The notes beneath the pieces are model-generated. The model was not told the DNA's origin, searched no databases, and was given only the letters and a program-made list of their open reading frames with translations. DNA of 64,000 nt from assembly GCF_020921035.1 (NCBI RefSeq), contig NC_063157.1:682001-746000 (forward strand), read 5' to 3'. Origin of the DNA: Rhodamnia argentea. Its lineage: Eukaryota > Streptophyta > Magnoliopsida > Myrtales > Myrtaceae. This document shows positions 50,972 through 63,110 of the stretch, piece after piece. Both the position numbers and the translations under genes were made by a program. The number at the start of each line of letters is the position of its first letter. Within the stretch, counting starts at the first letter, position 1.

Positions 50972-53900
50972 TCAGAATATCTTGAAGAGCAGACCACCGT
51001 GAGTAGCAAAGAAGGGAGCGAACACGAGCGACTCCACTGCCATTAGCTTGATGAGGATGTTGAGCGATGGGCCTGAAGTGTCCTTCAGAGGATCACCAAT
51101 GGTATCTCCAATAACAGCAGCCTTGTGAGGCTCCGATCCCTTAGGGCCAAGGGTCCTCGCATGCTCCGAAGCACCAGCCTGAAAACGAATTTCAAGATAT
51201 TGAAGAAAAAAATCCATTTCGTCACACAACTTTACTTAGTGGGTCACTGAATAACCACAGACACGCCTATCAACAAATGCTAGCTTTCGAACAGTTGAAG
51301 CAGCTGCATACCTCAATGTACTTCTTCGCATTGTCCCATGCTCCCCCAGTGTTGGATGCCGAAATTGCAATCTGTTTAAAATCAAGGCCAATGAATCATT
51401 TTCATCAAGGGAAAAAACACAAGCAAATGACACAAACCAATGTGAAGCTCCAACATTGTCATAGAGATGATGATAAGAGCATTAATCAGCAAACCTAGTT
51501 TTTTTTTTTTTTTGGTCGAACAGCAAACCTAGTTTACCTACAGATTTTGTTCAACAACGAAGAAACTACAATGTAAGCTACCAAAACAGATAGGCATCTT
51601 ATTTTCATAAGAATTACCTGAACACCAGAAACAAGAGAGCCAGCCAAAACACCAGACAGTGTCTCCACACCGAAGAAGGTCCCGACAATAAGTGGTGTAA
51701 GCATGACAAGAGCACCAGGTGGAATCATCTCCTTGAGAGATGCATCAGTTGAAATTTTGACGCATCTAGCATAGTCAGGCTTTGCATGACCTTCCATGAG
51801 CCCTGGAATGCTGTTAAACTGCCTGCGGACCTCCTCCACCATCTTCAATGCTGCACTTCCCACACTTTTCATGGTCATAGCAGAGAACCAGTAAGGAAGC
51901 ATGGCACCCACGAGCAAACCTATGAAGACCTTTGGTGTCAGGACATCAACGGTAGAAATTGCTGCACGACTCACAAATGCACCAAACAGAGCAAGAGACA
52001 CCAGGGCAGCTGATCCAATGGCGAATCCCTACATACCAGGAGAAAGTGAAAAGTTGATCAAATATAAGATTCAAATAACAGGAAAGTAGAATTTGACAAC
52101 AGGGCTAATATTAATAATGATAGATTAAAGGCAGCACATCAAAGAAAAAAGATGTGATTTTCGCCAAACGTCATGCCACACTAGCAAGAATCCAAAAAGA
52201 CTTGCATAATTCACCTATATATTTAGCCATGAAAAGTAATAAAAGAGTGAACTTCCCGAGCTCACTACCTCACACCACTGGCATTGAAGAATGGCCTCAA
52301 GTAAAAAATAATTGGGCAATGTGCACACACACTATGAACGTGGTCTCACGAAAAATTTCTGCACAGAGACAACCTTTCCTCTGCTATGTTACGGATTTTA
52401 TCAAGACAAGCTACTAAAAGGACAACGGGACAGTGTCTGTTACTATATTCATATGCAAGGATGGCCTGTACCTTTCCAATGGCCGCAGTTGTATTGCCAG
52501 CAGCGTCAAGGGCATCAGTTCTCTCACGAATTCTGTGACTCATGCCAGCCATCTCAGCAATACCTCCAGCATTGTCGCTGATGGGACCATAAGCATCTAT
52601 GGCCAATCCAGTGGCAATGGTACTTAGCATACCAAGGGCAGCCACAGCAATTCCATACATGGCAGCAAAACTGAAACTCACAAAAATGCTGATGGCAATG
52701 GCAAAAATTGGGATAATGACAGATTTATATCCCAAGGCGAGGCCAAAAATAACATTGGTCGCAGCACCAGTTCTGCAGGAATCAGCAACATCTTGGACAG
52801 GGCTGTGGAGAAAAGGATCAATACATAGTCAGCACATGATCATCAACATGCCATTGCTTTACTTCAGCAATTTTAGTACCTGTAGGCATTACTGGTGTAA
52901 TATTCAGTGACAAACCCAATAATTAGCCCAGCCCAAAGACCAACACCAACACACAAGAACAGCTGCCTGCAAGATCATACCCATTTTTAGCGACTGCATA
53001 CGCTCAATGTATTGATCAAAACAATAAACGTCCACTGACATTTAAAGCGCTTCACATGAACAATATTGGAAGAAAGCAGCATTGAGGATCAGAAAGAGAT
53101 AAGTATCATCAAAGAATTTACCAGTTCTTCACAACTTTCTGCGACCCAAAGTTGTAAATTGTGAATGATGAGGGCAGAGCAATCCAGCTAACAATAGCTA
53201 TTCCAACAGTCATTAGAATCGTGGAAATAATAAGTTGCTTCTTCAATGCAGGCTCGATTTCCTTCACCGCCTTGATTTCCAAGAAGTCAGTCGCAAAGAG
53301 TGTTGTAATCAAGCAAATAAGGATACCCATAGAGCTGATAAGCAAGGGATAACACATGGCAGTGAAGTCATGCTCGATTCCAAAAGAAGAGATGGAAGCA
53401 ACAACAAGGGCCGCGCAGGATGATTCAGCATAAGAGCCAAAAAGATCAGACCCCATACCAGCAATATCCCCAACATTATCACCGACATTATCAGCAATCA
53501 CCTGAATGATTAAGGCCAACCCCATTTATAACTAAAAGCGAATGATATACTTAGGTGATGGAGCTAAAGTAGGAGAGTACATACCGCTGGGTTTCTTGGA
53601 TCATCTTCTGGGATATTTCTCTCTACCTTTCCAACCAGATCAGCACCAACATCAGCAGCCTTGGTATAAATTCCACCACCGACTCTTCCAAAGAGAGCCA
53701 TGGAAGATCCACCAAGACCATAACCGGTAATGGCCTCAAAAAGACCTTCCCAGTCATTGCCATAGTACAACTTGAACAGATTGATTGCAATATAGAGCAC
53801 AAGAAGGCCATTAGCAGCAAGAAGAAATCCCATAACTGCACCAGACCTGAAAGCAGCAATGAAAGCTTTTCCAACGCCTTTTCTCGCTTCCAAGGTAGTC

Positions 53901-56540
53901 CTTGCATTGGCATAGGTAGCAATTTTCATGCCAAGGAAACCAGAGACGACTGAGGTGAAAGCACCTAGCAGGAATGAAACTGTACTGAAAGCAGCAGTGG
54001 CAAGTGCAGGCTTGCACATTTTCAAAGGATCATATGTGCAAGGCTGGCTTTGGGTGCTGAAGCTCTCAACAGAGCCAAGGAAAAGGAAGATGAGAACCGC
54101 AAAAGCAACCATGAATACTCCAACGTACTGGTACTCCGTGAACAGAAAAGAAGTCGCACCTGTTACAATCATAATGGTAATTTAGGATTGCTGTTAAACA
54201 GATAAAGCAACAAATCGAAATCTTGACATTCTACGTTAGTGTGACAAAATAAGGTACAATTTAGTTAAATCCTGTTACTTTATTCCGTTGCCTAGTTTTG
54301 TTCGACCAAGTTCCAAGAAATAAAAAAGCCTAACCTACAGCGCCTCCAAAAGAGTAACATAAAAGACTATATGGTTTCTGTTACAATTCACCTTTGGCAA
54401 GCCAGACAGTGTAAGTGTTAAATCCCACCAGTGGAAGAGTGACAAAAACATAATGAGTAGGACGACATGGGAAAAGGAATGATAAAAATACAGAGATCTG
54501 CAACATAATTTAATTGAATAAAAGGAACCGAATATAAATTACATCATCCCAGACCCAAAATATAATATATCGATCACCAAAAAAAGACCCAGAATATTAT
54601 TGTAAATACACCTAAACATTAGTTTTTCTCAAAGCATTAAAAACAAACAAGAAACGAGAAACATATTATCACCTACAATAGTAAACAGAAGGTTAGACAC
54701 GAAGATAAAAACCGAGTGTATGGAAAACATCAGAGCTAAATCTATAACTGAACTTAGATGTCAGAACTAGAAGAGGAGAAGGGTGAAATACTAACGGGGG
54801 AAATGATTTGGAAAAATAAAAGGAACACAAAATTAATTTTTCACATTAGAACTGATAATGCTCGAACTTTGAAAAATTATTTAAATCAGAATGAAAAGAA
54901 ATAGGTATGAAACATAGTCACCAATAAGGAGTTTAGTTAGGAGAAGCAAGAATGTAACACAAAAGAGAACTTAGAGAAATATGCAAACGGTTCGTCACCT
55001 ATACATTCTTAACAAATCCTGCAGAATTAGTGTTTGGTTACAAGTATGACAAAAATAAAAAATGAAAAATATTCTGGACCACTTGAAACACATTCACTGA
55101 CAAAGTAAACAAACACTTTCCAACAGTGCCGTATACCAATATGCTTCCACTAAGGCCAATTACATATGAAAATTACGATTCTAATTTTAGTGAACTTGAT
55201 GTTGAGTCATTAGTGTCGTGTACCAAGCTTCTATAACTAATACAAAACAGATGGAACTTAATCTATCACATGGACAACTCAAAATGAATCAAAGTTGCCG
55301 AGAATAATTCTGTGTATGAACTCATATTGGCTTATTTTCATATTGTCTACAGATGTATATATGCCCAAATGTGACACTGAGTTTGACTTATTCAGCCAGT
55401 TCTTGGGCTAATAAAACAATTAATCTTTTAACATGTAGTTATTCAGAGCATATTCTCCTATATTAATCAAATACTTTTCAAACAGATACATTATCTACAT
55501 TGTTGTCATGTAATGCCATAAAATAAAGTGCCTCCCAGTCCCATGGGAGCCCGCAGCTAGTGGGCGAGTAAAGAGACGGAAAGAGACGAAAAGGCCGAAG
55601 GCCCATGGGCCCATACCCTGCCTCACGACATTCACGTGCACAACACGTGCATTTTACTAATCCAAAGAAACCGCGACCTTTATACGCATAAGACGAAAAT
55701 AATTACTCCTACAGAGGGCAAAAGCCAAAAGGATAAGAGCAGCACCAGTTAGCACTCCTCCTCCCAAGAAAAAACCACAAAGACCACCAACATCGTTCAA
55801 ACCACCATTCCCTCACAAAATAATTAAAATTACCCAAGAAGAGATCTGCACGAGTGATACGTTACTCAAAGCTCTAGCAGCCTTTCCCAAGCGGCAAAAG
55901 CTCATAATTTTGCTCGGTTATCATCAAATTACAAGACTCAAATTTGTTGCTATTGCTCAAGCAGATGCGAGATTGACCCAAAAAAATATGTAGACAATAT
56001 AAAGAAGGGGTTAAATCGCAACCTCTCTAAGCCCAGAAAAAAAAGAAGAAGAGTGATTGAAAAAGAAAGACTCGCGACCCAGAAAATCAAATCTACTTCA
56101 TTCTCTGTCGTCGTTTTTTTCTCTCTCGGACAACGAACATGAGCTAAGGGGTACGAACTTTGCTCGAAAGACCATATTACTGAAAGATCTGGAAAAAATT
56201 AAGAAGTTGAGACTATGGAGTAAACCGAAACGGAGAAATTCCAATAAGGGGACTAGTCGTGAAGCTAGAGGATCTGTACAAAGTCACCTTCAGAGATGGC
56301 ACTCTGTATCTCAGCACACTTGGCCACGACGCTCTGGTCGTTCACGCCTTCCTCTTCCTCGATGAGGTAGTCACTGTAGCCATTCTTGTTGCTGTTTGGG
56401 GACGAGGACGACGGAGCGCGCGGCTCCGGTGCGAGCTTCACGCGGGACACGAGGAGCCACTGGACCAGGGAGAACAGGATCCCGACCACGGCGCAGACCG
56501 GGATCACGATCTCCGTCGCGAGAGCTGAGAGCAACGCCAT
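50972..56540 (-). CDS. AVP1: Vacuolar H+-translocating inorganic pyrophosphatase, type I (AVP1-like)
   Basis: Eight coding exons (56288-56540, 53585-54159, 53122-53501, 52880-52966, 52472-52802, 51618-52028, 51312-51371, 50972-51178) join in frame to 767 residues, against 770 in Arabidopsis AVP1. It is a tonoplast membrane pump that uses pyrophosphate hydrolysis to acidify the vacuole. The start is [20 protein letters not shown], a hydrophobic first helix. The catalytic loop [11 protein letters not shown] (about 254-264) and the acidic motif DNVGDNVGD (about 280-288) are intact. A second acidic region includes [15 protein letters not shown] and [18 protein letters not shown]; the Ala of GNTTAA (about 538) is the K+-dependent type I residue. 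[15 protein letters not shown] and [20 protein letters not shown] form the last conserved block, ending at GLLFKIF. Multiple membrane helices are evident. The first intron is 2.1 kb. Very confident. Confidence 0.97.
55600..55649. promoter_or_regulatory. Motif cluster in intron 1: palindromic GGCCCATGGGCC plus two G-boxes
   Basis: GGCCCATGGGCCC at 55600-55612 is followed by CACGTG at 55633-55638 and again at 55644-55649. A TATA-like TTTATAC lies about 30 bp further right. An intronic enhancer or an antisense promoter is possible; neither is shown. Confidence 0.4.
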
Positions 56541-56660
56541 CCTTGCCGGAACCCTAGACTACGCCACCCGAATCTCTGGACTCGACGCCTATCAAAGTGA
56601 GTGAGCGAGCGAGTGAGAGAGAGAAAGACGCAGAGAGGAATGAAATGCGGAGCGAGCTCG

Positions 56661-56669
56661 ATTATATGG
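56661..56669 (-). promoter_or_regulatory. Candidate TATA box of the H+-pyrophosphatase gene
   Basis: CCATATAAT on the minus strand lies about 120 bp upstream of the ATG, followed by a CT-rich leader at 56590-56635, an arrangement common in plant promoters. Confidence 0.5.
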
Positions 56670-56770
56670 GAAAGTGGCGAGAGTTCCATGAATTGGAAGG
56701 TTACGATAATGTGAATCTGGTGCTAGAGTGAAGATCTAGGCCTTTCGATGCTGTCCGTCGGATTTACAAA

Positions 56771-57925
56771 AGATGGAAGGTTGTCCGGGAGTGAGATAAT
56801 CGGACGGTGCAAGAGAGAGCAAGTACAATCTCATGGGAACATTTGACGCATCAGTGTCGAAATAAGATTTCTTACTTTTCTGTGAAAATTCTCAATCCGG
56901 ACGTCTTTTCATTTGATTAATGCTCGTTCCATCTCGAACGTACTTGGGCTATTTCCCACGAATTTTATGCGATTAATGAATATTTTTATGGGTCAATTTT
57001 CCTCTTATTAAGAGCAATTTTCCCAGCTCAAATCGCGAAAAACAATTTACAAGAGATGAAAAAGTTACCTGAGATAAAGATAATCAGACAGTAGACGTGA
57101 AAGCGTTTACAATCTCATGGCGTATATTTGACGCATCAAAATCGGAATAGGAGTTCCCAGTTTTCTATGAAAACCCTCCATCCGACATCTTTCTTTTTTA
57201 TTTAATTAATGCTCGTTCCTTATTCCTCCTACGCTCTTGGGTTAAACTATTGTGCTATTTTCCATGAATTTTATAATTTTCCTCTTATCGAGTGGAAATT
57301 TTCAACCTCAAATCACGAAAAACGATGTACAAGAGATGAAAAGTTGTGTGAGAGTAAGATAATCAAACGGTGAAAGTGAGAGCAAGCACAATCTCACGTC
57401 GAATATTTGACGCATCAATGTCGGAGTAGGATTTCTCACTTACCTATGAAAACCCTCCACCCGACATCTTTTCCTTCAATTAATGCTCGTTCCTTAATCC
57501 TACGTGCTTGGCCGAACTTATTGTGCTATTTTCCACGAAATTTATGCGATTAACGGCTAATTTTCTGAATACTTCAATGGAGTCAATTTTCCTCTTATCA
57601 ATATCCAATTTTCAAGCTAAAATCACGAAAAACAATTTCCAAGAGATGGAAAGTTGTCCGAGAGTAAGATAATCGGACGGTGGGAGTGAGAGCGAGTACA
57701 ATCTCACGGCTTACATTTGACTGCACCAATGTCGGAATGCGATTTCTCAGTTTCCTATGAAAATCTTCCATCCGACATCTTTTCCTTTGATCAATGCTCG
57801 TCACTTAGTCGTCCTACATACCCAACCTAAACTATCGTGCTAGTTTTCACGAATTTTATGCGATTATACGGGGTCGATTTTCCTCTTGTCAAGAGGAATT
57901 TTTCAAGCTAAAACTACGGACAAAA
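56771..57925. repeat. Four tandem copies of a 280-310-bp unit upstream of the H+-pyrophosphatase gene
   Basis: Copies start near 56771, 57052, 57332 and 57642. Each carries in order AGAGATGRAAAGTT, AGATAATCRRACGGTG, ACAATCTCA, a TTTGACGCATCAATGTCGG-like segment, ATGAAAACCCTCCA, CCGACATCTTTTC, AATGCTCGTTCC and TTTTCCTCTTATCAAG. TTGACGCATCA is intact in three copies (56843, 57128, 57407) and changed in the fourth. The first copy begins about 230 bp upstream of the start codon. Confidence 0.85.
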
Positions 57926-58282
57926 AATTATGCGTTGATGAGTAGAATCTTAGGCGGGTAGGAAGCATGTTTTTTAGTATTACAGTATTAATGCCACCAT
58001 GTCCATAACATGATAGTGTTTCTTTATGGGACGGATCGTGCATGAGACCCTCTGACGTCGCTTGTGTTGAACGGCGTGCAGAGCATCCCAATCCCGACCG
58101 CAATCGGATATGACGCATCCTTTTCGCTCGCTAGGAGATTCTTTGCGGGAGTCTCTTTCCTTTGTCCCTTAGTAATTTCCTTTCCACGAGATTGGCCCTT
58201 CCTCGTAGACCCGGTATGGTTTCAAAGCTCAGTGCCCAGCTTGAGAAGTGATTTTGACATAAATAATCCCGAGTTTTGAGTT
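57926..58282. other. Intergenic, nothing recognised
   Basis: No recognisable gene or repeat. Confidence 0.4.
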
Positions 58283-58663
58283 TTGGCTCAATGTGCATTA
58301 TAGTTTCTAAACTTTTAATTTATTTAATGTGATATGTGAACTTTTCTCCAATATACGGTATCGTTCTTGAATTTTTAATTTATTCGGTGCGACCTCTAAA
58401 CTTTTGATACATGTTCAATTTAATCCCAACATTATATGAATATATTCAATGTTGTCATTCCATTAATTAAAGTTATGTTATAATATTAAACAAATTAAAA
58501 GTTCAAGGGTGACAATGTACACGGGGTTAAAGTTCAAGTAGCACATTGAACAAATTAAAATTTTATGGGCGGCATTGCATATCGAGTTAAAGTTCATGGA
58601 CCATACCGATCAAATTAAAAATCTAGAAACGTTGTTGCACATTAAGCCAAAGATCAATGACCA
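58283..58663. mobile_element. Palindromic MITE-like element
   Basis: The left part (GGCTCAATGTGCATTATAG ... TTTCTAAACTTTTAATTT) pairs with the reverse of the right part (AAATTAAAAATCTAGAAACG ... GCACATTAAGCCAAAG). Repeated words AATTAAAAnTTC and ACTTTTAATTT run through both arms. It directly abuts the element starting at 58673. Confidence 0.6.
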
Positions 58664-58672
58664 TTTTTTTAA

Positions 58673-59516
58673 GGGCCTAATACAAAAAAAAAAAAAAAAA
58701 AAATTCCAACTTTAGCATTTATGATAATTATATCTAAAAAAAAAATTTGTCTTATAAAAACCACAAACTTTTGCTTTTATCCCAATTCTACCGGTCTAAT
58801 ACTAAAAAAAAAAAGTCAACTTTAGCATATGTCCCAATTACATCCAAAACTTTTTTTGTCTCATAAAAAACCTCCAGCTTTTACTTTTATCCCAATTCTA
58901 CCACCGTCATCCTTCCGTCCATAATCACCTTTAATCAATCATACGTGCTCGAATTTTCTCACCAAACTTATCAATGAATCTTCGAAATTTAGAAATAACG
59001 GGTTTCAAGGATGACGAGATTTTAGATAGTTCGTCCAAATACTTCCATGTATAGCCATTCTTTGGGTTGTTGGGTGCAAAAGAGAATACGAAACGCGCCG
59101 TCTTAAGTGACTCTATATTTTCCGACAATATGTAGGAGAAGCAAATAGTAGAAGAGAAGTGTGGAGGATTTTTCATATCAGCTTTCTTGATGTGTAATTC
59201 ATTAACGACGTGAAAATGCCACGTAGGATTAACTAATGGTAATTATGGACGGAAAGGCTAACGGTGGTAGAATATAGGGACAAAAGTAAACATTGGAGGT
59301 TTTTTATGAGACTAAAAAATTTGGATATAATTGGGATTTATGCTAAAGTTATGGGTTTGTTTGGTACTAGGACGGTAGAATTGAGACAAAAATAAAAGTT
59401 TGGGGTAAAATTATAACAAAAGTAAAAGTTGAAGGTTTTTTATGAGACAAAAAGAAAAGCTTTGGATATAATTGTCACAAATGCTAAATTCGAAGGTTTT
59501 TTTTAGTATTGAGCCT
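58673..59516. mobile_element. Mutator-like non-autonomous element with long inverted repeats
   Basis: The left end GGGCCTAATAC pairs with the right end GTATTGAGCCT, and the match continues for about 250 bp (AGCATTTATGATAATTATAT on the left; its reverse on the right). Each arm contains an internal near-duplicate (TTTAGCATATGTCCCAATTA). Flanks share TTTTTTTAA (58664-58672 and 59517-59525), a possible 9-bp target duplication, though of low complexity. A loop of about 280 bp separates the arms. Confidence 0.7.
58931..59176 (-). CDS. Short open frame in the loop of the inverted-repeat element
   Basis: Eighty-one residues from a true ATG, starting MKNPPHFSSTICFSYILSEN and ending KFGEKIRARMID. It is not low-complexity and has amphipathic stretches (LDELSKISSSLKPVISKF). 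It fills almost the whole loop between the arms, as expected of a captured host-gene fragment, but no family was recognised. It may be chance. Confidence 0.2.
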   Translation of the reverse strand: MKNPPHFSSTICFSYILSENIESLKTARFVFSFAPNNPKNGYTWKYLDELSKISSSLKPVISKFRRFIDKFGEKIRARMID

Positions 59517-59614
59517 TTTTTTTAAAATAATTCTCCCTCGCGTATAAAAAAAATTTCCATTCACACGTGAGAAGCTAATCAGGTCTAACAATCGACCATC
59601 GAATCATCTCTTTC

Positions 59615-59779
59615 ATGTGTCCTAATCTTTCCAATTCGGCTGCTGCTCGGGGACAGAGTGCGACGGGTGCGGCGGATGCACTGATTGCCACCTTTGAAAT
59701 TATGACTCGGTGCTTCAATGGATCTGTCGCGGTCGACGATTTGTTAATGCGCACCGTCGAGAGGCTTCACATCTCTTAA
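59615..59779 (+). CDS. Small hypothetical open frame
   Basis: Fifty-four residues, MCPNLSNSAAARGQSATGAA and onward to MRTVERLHIS, in a locally GC-rich stretch (59635-59880) unlike the AT-rich surroundings. Composition looks coding-like (ADALIATFEIMTRCF), but no promoter, splice site or family supports it. It could be a remnant first exon. Confidence 0.2.
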   Translation: MCPNLSNSAAARGQSATGAADALIATFEIMTRCFNGSVAVDDLLMRTVERLHIS

Positions 59780-61916
59780 TGCACTGTTTTCTTCGCACCA
59801 GATGCAACTGTAGAGCGCGATTTCGAGAGCATCTATTTGACACCGGGTACGTTCCTCGGGGACGTGGGGAGAGGCTAGGGTTTAGTGCAATTTCTGTTTT
59901 TGGAAGTTAGCGAATGGGCCGCAGTTGACAGTTGTCTGCTCTGCTTCGTCTCGGACGGAACGGAGACAAGAAGGGGATGGTGCAACTGCAAAGAAATTAC
60001 ATAAAAGGTAGTGCGGCCGCGGGTGCGGGCGGGGGCGGGGCCCATCGGACTCGCCTCTCAAGGTTGGGCCAGTGGTCCCCACCTCCACCTTAGGATTGGC
60101 TGGTTCAACCCCCAAAGTGCCCCCAACTAGGTGGGGAAAATTGTGAAAAAAGAAAGAAAAAAACATAAATCTCTTAAATTTATTAATCCAACCTTAAGGG
60201 TCTGCATGGTAACAATTTTGTTTTTTATTCTGTCCCAAAGCAAAAATGAGAATCATGTTTGATAACACATATAATTTTGATTATGATTCTAGAAGCGGAA
60301 TCGTTTTGAAGAAAAATGACCATTTTGCAAAACCACAAAAAGTTGGTTTTGCAAAATAATCACTTTCAAAACACAAAACCTTTCTTTCCTCCTTCTTCGT
60401 TACTATTTTATATTTACATTTTCAAATTAAAATTTGGATCTTATTTATATCATGAAAAAAAATAAGTGTATTTCAAATTATTATTTTTTGTGTATTGAAA
60501 TTGATCTTCAATTTACAAGAAAATTTTAAAGTAATTACAAATTAATTGATTTAAATAAAAAATTGAAAGAAAGTATTTTGGGAACATAAATTTTGTTTAT
60601 CAAACGTGTTTCTATTCATGAAAATCACATATATCAAACACATCGATTTCTAAAACTCATTATAACCATATCAAAAATCATTATACCATAACTTTTTGAT
60701 TTTCTCCCTAAATATTTTCACTTTTTTCAATTGAATTATACATCTTTTCACTTTTTATCAATTGAATCTTATTGACAAGAAATTACCGAAGTCAACAATT
60801 TTTTGTAATATTTTAATATATTTTTCAACATTTTCTTCTTTTTATTTTTTTTTTACTTTTTGTCCTCTGGTTTTCTTCTTCGGAGGGTCACCTAAAATAT
60901 GATTAAAAATTGTCCACGTTAGTATTGATCGTGCCCAAGTCAACGATTTTCGAATCATACGACTCAATTGGCAAAATGTGAAAATATTTAGGATCGAATT
61001 GACAAAATCACAATAGGTTTACGATTTTTTTTTACAATTTTCCCCAACTCGAAGCATCCAACCGCTTTAATCAAATAATTTTTACGTAAGACCTATATCA
61101 ACATGGAGAGTTAGAATGCATTGGGCTCCTAGGCATTCGGAACATCTAAAGATTTTTCTATCCAACGTTTCATCTCATCCAACCTATGCAGTAGTCCTCC
61201 GACATCACTAGTCCATAACATGATACCACACTTTGCAATTTGTGGTGATCAATAGGAGGAGGGCTCAATTGGATCAACAGGAGTACTCAAATTGGGCTAT
61301 CACATCCTGCCCAAATTATAGCTCATAGAATCGCCCATCGCCAAAGAAACATATGTTAACACTTTTCCATGTTAGTCGAACTTTGATCGGTCCCAATAGC
61401 TCGGGCCAGGTTCTATAATTTTATTACCATACGCCAAAGATGCACCTAGCCCTCGTGGCTCGAGGGACGTAAAAGCTACGGAAAACAAACTATTTTACTT
61501 TCCCGTCAAAATCTAAAATATCATTCAAATTAAAAACAAAAGATAAAGAAAATCTATATTGCAAATTTACGTGCCAGTATTTTCATATTGTGAATGTTTG
61601 GATTAACAAAAAATCAAAATAGGTCCACCGTAAAATTTAGAGTAAACAAAATACAAAAAGTAAAAGTCATTTCAAACGTGAACCGGGTTTTGCAAATAAT
61701 CCCATTTAAATTACAAAAATAATTCTTTTCATGTTAGTTTTCGATCAAATATACGAAAGAAAATGCTGGGCTGGAGCACCAAGTTGGTGCGGAACAATTA
61801 TGATTAGATGAATTGTCGGTTGGCAAAAAAAAAAAAAAAACCAAGAGATATCCCTTACCGCACTTGAACTTGCATGAGGTTGCGAACCTAGCAAGGGCTT
61901 CTTAAAGGCTTTTTTT
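59780..61916. other. Intergenic with a possible decayed MITE at 60190-60660
   Basis: The left word GGGTCTGCATGGTAACAATT and the paired words ATCATGTTTGATAACAC / TTATCAAACGTGTTTCTATT suggest a decayed hAT-like MITE. Nothing else was recognised. Confidence 0.35.
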
Positions 61917-63110
61917 TTCCCCATAATATGATAAAAAATAATTAAATTTACGTGTATTTTAAAAAATTTATACAATTTTATAGGGAATATGCGTCTGTGG
62001 GGGAACGATGCTTGGTCTTCTTTTTTTTTTTTTAATTTTTGGCACAATTTTTAAAATTTTCTTTTTCATTTATATTTATAATAACATTTTTTATAAGGTT
62101 TTTTTATAAAAATTTATAAATATAATGTTTTTCTTTTTAATAATTAATTTAAAATTTATGAAGACATATAATTAATAAATAATTTAATATTTATGTAATT
62201 AATTTGTTTAGCATGTGAATAATTAATAGATATAGATAAAATAATAGATAAAATTGCTAAAAAAATAAAAATAAAAATACATAAAATAAATTGGTAAGAT
62301 ACATAAAGATGAAATATCGAGATTAAAAGAAAGTGTAATAGTAGATAACAATCCATGAATTGAAAAAAATCCGGCAACCGACGGCCTCCGCCGACTCGAC
62401 CATCCTCGTCATCGCCACCCACCCGCGAATCACTCGCAGTCCTTCCGCCCGTGGGCCATGTCGACCCGAGATTCGCGAACTCACAAGCCCCAACTGCACC
62501 GCCGTGCCACGCCACCCTCGGCCGACCCACCACTCGAGGACCCCTTGCACCACAAGCCCGTGAGCCCGTTGCCACCGCCATGCCCACAAGTTGCCGCAAT
62601 GTCATCATCGTCGTCGTCGAGTCATCGCTAAGTGTTGTCACCGACACATGTCGTCATTGCAACCGCTATCATTGCCGACCACGGTTAACTAAACTAAACT
62701 AGCATTATACTAATCTATACTATGATTAACACTAAATAAACTAACCATAAGTGCAATTAATGATCGGAGATGGTCGTTAACTCACAAACTAACGACGATC
62801 GGCGACGAAGACGACGATGCTACGTGGTGGCAACTTGCGGGCGTGGCGGCGGCACGGGATTCATAGGCTTGCAACGCAAGGGGTCCTCGAGTGGTGGGTC
62901 GACGAAGGGCGGCTTCAGTTCATGGATTGTTATCTACCATTGTACTTTCTTTTAATATGGATATTTCATCTTTATGTATCTTACCAATTTATAAAATGAA
63001 GAGTGCGCCTCACATAGAGGCGCACATGCCCTATATTGGTAATTTTTTTTAAAAAATACACATAAGTTGATAATTATTTTTTTTTACCATATTATGGAAA
63101 AAAGCCCCCC
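61917..63110. mobile_element. Large foldback element
   Basis: The arms pair at three levels. Outer: GGCTTTTTTTTTCCCCATAA at 61917 against the reverse of TTATGGAAAAAAGCC near 63105. Middle: 62286-62363 against the reverse of 62914-62992, nearly identical over about 78 bp. Inner: GACCCACCACTCGAGGACCC near 62525 against the reverse of GGGTCCTCGAGTGGTGGGTC at 62881-62900. The core is GC-rich. The left arm is longer than the right because of extra AT-rich DNA at 62040-62280. Open frames inside are by-products. Confidence 0.75.

Noticed and set aside
62156-62647. 163-residue minus-strand frame in the foldback element
   Set aside because: It reads through the GC-rich core and an AT-rich arm of a foldback element; composition is not protein-like.
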